Assembly (NCBI GenBank): GCA_964404765.1
Contig: CAYOLL010000263.1
Location: forward strand, 1-6,658
Reading direction: 5' to 3'
From: CAYOLL01 sp964404765 [NCBI: uncultured Gemmatimonadota bacterium]
GTDB taxonomy: Bacteria > 4572-55
Length of the DNA stretch: 6,658 bases
The notes under the pieces were generated by a model, which made no database searches, was not told the origin of the DNA, and saw only the letters and a list, made by a program, of their open reading frames with translations. This document shows, piece by piece, positions 6,577-6,658 of this stretch; the first letter of the stretch is position 1; each line of letters begins with the position of its first letter. Position numbers and translations under genes: made by a program.

Positions 6577-6605
6577 AAAATAGTTAAGGATCATCAACTT
6601 AACAA
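6577..6605 (-). promoter_or_regulatory. candidate promoter of the kinase-comFB operon
   Basis: On the minus strand TTGTTA (6600-6605) and TATTTT (6577-6582) are 17 bases apart, and each matches four of six consensus bases. The spacer and -35 overlap an inverted repeat, GTTAAG (6583-6588) and CTTAAC (6598-6603), which could be an operator. It would give a leader of about 80 bases. This is the best candidate in the upstream 168 bases, but it is weak. Confidence 0.3.
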
Positions 6606-6619
6606 CTTTGGGTAAACTC

Positions 6620-6651
6620 ACCCTAAGGGTTTGCTCCTCAACCCTTAGGGT
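6620..6651. repeat. paired palindromic repeat (12-bp inverted repeat, 8-base loop)
   Basis: ACCCTAAGGGTT (6620-6631) is the exact reverse complement of AACCCTTAGGGT (6640-6651). Each arm is itself palindromic around a 3-base centre (ACCC-TAA-GGGT and AACCC-TTA-GGGTT). This is the same design as the element at 90-169, with different bases and a much shorter spacer. On the plus strand the right arm runs into only four T, so it is a poor terminator. The element lies upstream of the kinase operon at the window edge and may continue beyond it. Confidence 0.7.
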
Positions 6652-6658
6652 TTTCACT

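Noticed and set aside
90-6651. The two palindromic repeats as ends of a mobile element carrying all five genes
   Set aside because: The two repeats share design but not sequence, no transposase or integrase is present, and no target-site duplication is visible.
6472-6657. Minus-strand open frame beginning GTG at the right edge and overlapping the first kinase start
   Set aside because: It is made of the palindromic repeat and leader sequence, has no recognisable protein motif and overlaps a well-supported gene start.

Overview
The window is chromosomal-looking bacterial DNA of moderate GC content. It holds five protein genes, short intergenic regions, and no RNA genes, CRISPR array or transposase. 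The best taxonomic hint is the secreted beta-propeller protein with a cadherin-like module and a C-terminal dockerin-type pair of calcium loops. That architecture, with cytoplasmic REC-kinase hybrids and palindrome-rich spacers, is what I would expect from an environmental FCB-group or neighbouring lineage (KSB1/Caldithrix-like, Marinimicrobia-like). This placement is an impression from protein style, not a demonstrated assignment.

Layout. Bases 1-188 are non-coding and hold a paired palindromic repeat (90-169). A minus-strand gene (189-2063) encodes an exported FG-GAP/VCBS propeller protein with a dockerin-like C terminus. A 116-base divergent spacer carries a textbook sigma-70 promoter (TTGACA, 18 bases, TATAAT) reading right into a histone-deacetylase-family amidohydrolase (2180-3157, plus). 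That gene ends at a strong intrinsic terminator (3201-3236), set in a longer palindrome-like repeat. The rest is a minus-strand operon transcribed from the right: a REC-GAF-histidine kinase (4706-6490), a sensorless REC-histidine kinase (3612-4703, start 2 bases after the previous stop) and a small ComFB-family protein (3291-3593). Bases 6491-6658 are the operon leader and upstream region, with a hairpin, a weak promoter candidate and a second paired palindromic repeat (6620-6651).

How the genes may work together. The two kinases are soluble, and each begins with its own receiver domain, so they look like middle stages of a phosphorelay rather than membrane sensors. Neither has a DNA-binding or GGDEF/EAL output. 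The only other product of the operon is the ComFB-family protein; members of that family are reported to bind cyclic dinucleotides. A link between phosphorelay signalling and second-messenger sensing is the most interesting hypothesis here, but it rests on gene context alone. The deacetylase-family enzyme keeps all catalytic residues and has an acidic residue at the position that separates polyamine from protein deacetylases, so its substrate is open. Nothing ties the propeller protein or the deacetylase functionally to the operon.
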